Of a DNA stretch of 64,000 bases, positions 62,342 to 64,000 are shown one piece after another. Numbering within the stretch: the stretch's first letter is position 1; each line of letters opens with the position of its first letter. The translations under genes and the position numbers were made by a program. Under the pieces are notes generated by a model that searched no databases, was not told the DNA's origin, and saw only the letters and a program-made list of their open reading frames with translations. The DNA lies in assembly GCF_030268685.1 (NCBI RefSeq), contig NZ_BSRQ01000007.1:124001-188000 (forward strand), in the 5' to 3' direction. This stretch comes from Microtetraspora sp. NBRC 13810 (GTDB lineage: Bacteria > Actinomycetota > Actinomycetes > Streptosporangiales > Streptosporangiaceae).

Positions 62342-63700
62342 CTACATACCCGCGATCAGTTTGTCCACCCTCTCGTCCACCGCGCGGAACGGGTCCTTGC
62401 ACAGGACGGTCCGCTGCGCCTGGTCGTTGAGCTTGAGGTGCACCCAGTCGACGGTGAAGTCGCGGCGCTTCTCCTGGGCCTTGCGGATGAACTCCCCGCG
62501 CAGCCGCGCCCTGGTCGTCTGCGGCGGCACCGACTTGGCCTCGAAGATCTTCAGGTCGGACGCCACCCGCTCCACCGAGCCCTTGCGCTGGAGCAGGTAG
62601 TAGAGCCCGCGCCGCCGGTGCACGTCGTGGTAGGCGAGGTCGAGCTGGGCCACCCTGGGCGAGGAGAGCGGCAGGTCGTACTTGTGCCGGTAGCGCTCGA
62701 TGAGCTGGTATTTGGTCACCCAGTCGATCTCCCGGGAGACGAGGTCGAGGTCGCCGGTGTCCACGGCGCGCAGTGTGCGCTCCCACAGCTCCAGCACCCT
62801 GTTCGCGATCTCGTCGCCGCCGCGCCGGTCGACGAAGTCCTTGGCCTTGGACAGGTATTCCTGCTGGATCTCCAGCGAGGACGCCTCCCGGCCGTTGGCC
62901 AGCCGGACCCGGCGGCGGCCGGTGATGTCGTGGGAGACCTCGCGGATGGCCCGGATCGGGTTCTCCAGCGACAGGTCGCGCATCACGGTGCCCGCCTCGA
63001 TCATGCGCAGCACCAGGTCGGTGGCGCCGACCTTGAGCAGCATCGTGGTCTCGCTCATGTTGGAGTCGCCGACGATGACGTGCAGCCGGCGGAACCGCTC
63101 GGCGTCGGCGTGCGGCTCGTCGCGGGTGTTGATGATCGGCCTGCTCCGCGTAGTGGCGCTGGAGACGCCCTCCCAGATGTGCTCGGCCCGCTGGGAGACG
63201 CAGTAGACGGCGCCCCTCGGCGTCTGCAGCACCTTGCCGGCACCGCAGATGATCTGCCTGGTCACCAGGAACGGGATCAGCACGTCGGCCAGCCGGCCGA
63301 ACTCCCCGTGCCTGCCCACCAGGTAGTTCTCATGGCATCCGTAGGAGTTGCCCGCGGAGTCGGTGTTGTTCTTGAAGAGGTAGATGTCGCCGGCGATGCC
63401 CTCCTCGCGGAGCCGCTTCTCCGCGTCTACGAGGAGGCCCTCCAGGATTCGCTCGCCCGCCTTGTCGTGGGTGACGAGCTCCACGACGTTGTCACACTCG
63501 GGTGTGGCGTATTCGGGGTGGCTGCCGACGTCGAGGTAGAGTCGTGCGCCGTTGCGCAGGAACACGTTGCTCGACCGGCCCCAGGACACGACCCGCCGGA
63601 ACAGATAGCGTGCCACCTCGTCCGGCGACAGCCGACGCTGCCCCCTGAACGTGCAGGTGACACCGTATTCGTTCTCCAGGCCGAAGATGCGACGATCCAT
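62342..63700 (-). CDS. pafA: Pup-protein ligase PafA
   Basis: This 452-residue enzyme attaches the small protein Pup to lysines of target proteins, which marks them for the proteasome. It is the exact length of M. tuberculosis PafA. The magnesium- and ATP-binding Glu9 (FGLENEYG) and the catalytic Asp57 ([17 protein letters not shown]) are both present, and the C-terminal domain [15 protein letters not shown] is typical. The ATG at 63700 is preferred to the GTG one codon earlier. prcA lies upstream; pafB and pafC, which are normally next to pafA, are at 24-25 kb. Confidence 0.96.
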   Translation of the reverse strand: MDRRIFGLENEYGVTCTFRGQRRLSPDEVARYLFRRVVSWGRSSNVFLRNGARLYLDVGSHPEYATPECDNVVELVTHDKAGERILEGLLVDAEKRLREEGIAGDIYLFKNNTDSAGNSYGCHENYLVGRHGEFGRLADVLIPFLVTRQIICGAGKVLQTPRGAVYCVSQRAEHIWEGVSSATTRSRPIINTRDEPHADAERFRRLHVIVGDSNMSETTMLLKVGATDLVLRMIEAGTVMRDLSLENPIRAIREVSHDITGRRRVRLANGREASSLEIQQEYLSKAKDFVDRRGGDEIANRVLELWERTLRAVDTGDLDLVSREIDWVTKYQLIERYRHKYDLPLSSPRVAQLDLAYHDVHRRRGLYYLLQRKGSVERVASDLKIFEAKSVPPQTTRARLRGEFIRKAQEKRRDFTVDWVHLKLNDQAQRTVLCKDPFRAVDERVDKLIAGM

Positions 63701-63780
63701 CACCTCACACTATGCCTCTCGCTCGCGCGGTGGGAGAGATCTTGGCCGCCTTTTCGGTCAACGCCGTCCGCGGGCCCGGG

Positions 63781-63819
63781 GTGAACCGGGCGGATCGGAG
63801 GCCGCTCCACCCGGTTCAC
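63781..63819 (-). terminator. Hairpin between prcA and pafA
   Basis: GTGAACCGGG (63781-63790) pairs perfectly with CCCGGTTCAC (63810-63819) with a 19-base loop, just after the prcA stop. It would end the upstream transcript or act as an RNA processing site. Confidence 0.65.
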
Positions 63820-63835
63820 CCGCTTATGGAGCACG

Positions 63836-64000
63836 TCAGTCGCCGGACCCGGTGTCGATGTCGCCGTCCGGGGCCGTCGGCGCGTCGGGACCGGAATTCT
63901 TGGGCTCCTCGGCGGCGGGCGGCTCGGGCTCCGCCGCCTTGGGCGCCGTGTCGCCGAGCAGGCGCTCCAGCCGGGCGCCGGTCAGGCGGAGGAACTTGCG
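63836..64000 (-). CDS. prcA: 3' end of the proteasome alpha subunit gene (partial)
   Basis: The last 54 codons of a minus-strand gene are visible. The end reads RKFLRLTGARLERLLGDTAP and then an acidic, Pro- and Glu-rich tail to GDIDTGSGD. An Arg/Lys-F-x-R-L helix followed by a disordered acidic tail matches the C-terminus of actinobacterial PrcA, and the position upstream of pafA fits. Only this end is in the window, so the call rests on the tail and context. Confidence 0.7.
   Translation of the reverse strand, partial: RKFLRLTGARLERLLGDTAPKAAEPEPPAAEEPKNSGPDAPTAPDGDIDTGSGD

Overview
The window is about 70% GC or higher and comes from an actinomycete. It carries the parts of a Pup-proteasome system (pafA, pafB, pafC and the 3' end of prcA), a Tat translocase (tatA, tatC), a HelY-type helicase, an ESX/WXG-like cassette and many secreted or regulatory genes. 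Gene content suggests a filamentous actinomycete, perhaps of the Streptosporangiales; that placement is inference from content, not from a search.

Layout. 1-5.4 kb: DUF427 protein, NhaA antiporter fused to a DsbA-like thioredoxin domain, GNAT, STAS anti-sigma antagonist, EamA transporter, XdhC-like protein. 5.9-9.5 kb: a LysM protein with a WXG-like N-terminus, convergent with a small ESX-like protein, a YbaB-like protein and a membrane protein. 9.6-18 kb: secreted GH18 chitinase with a ricin-type lectin domain, DUF2786 protein, Nudix hydrolase, the wreck of an FAD oxidoreductase, acyl-CoA dehydrogenase, M24 peptidase, PAS-PP2C phosphatase, 5'-3' exonuclease. 18-26.5 kb: a minus-strand housekeeping operon pafB-pafC-small membrane protein-tatA-tatC-diacylglycerol kinase (frameshifted)-helY, with a DUF3866 gene divergent from it.

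26.4-61 kb is accessory. It holds a truncated MFS gene, an OhrR-type MarR gene with a clear operator, a DHA2 efflux pump with a divergent HxlR regulator, a secreted SGNH-fold protein that has lost its catalytic residues, an ECF sigma factor with its CU044_5270 partner, a large LuxR (LAL) regulator carrying an in-frame 24-bp minisatellite, a secreted two-repeat protein, a Tat-exported berberine-bridge-like oxidase, an SDR, two SnoaL-like proteins, a lone KAS II, and a cysteine-rich HTH regulator divergent from an FMN reductase.

The main set piece is a ten-gene minus-strand run (60181 down to 46938): DUF917, short HyuA, Dpp-type solute-binding protein, two permeases, two ATPases, a PucR regulator, then long HyuA and HyuB. 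Five of its junctions are ATGA overlaps. It reads as a self-contained uptake-and-hydrolysis system for a cyclic amide (hydantoin, lactam or oxoproline-like), or a peptide carrying one.

61.2-64 kb returns to housekeeping genes: FKBP lipoprotein, pafA, and the 3' end of prcA. In mycobacteria pafA, pafB and pafC are adjacent; here pafA lies about 37 kb from pafB, with the accessory block in between.

A recurring feature is short tandem duplication. Four sit across or beside stop codons (95, 2801, 17029, 43623), three are in-frame minisatellites inside regulators or an ATPase (36823, 51394, 53230), and others are intergenic (39105, 39241, 60336). No rRNA, tRNA, CRISPR array or intact insertion sequence was recognised.
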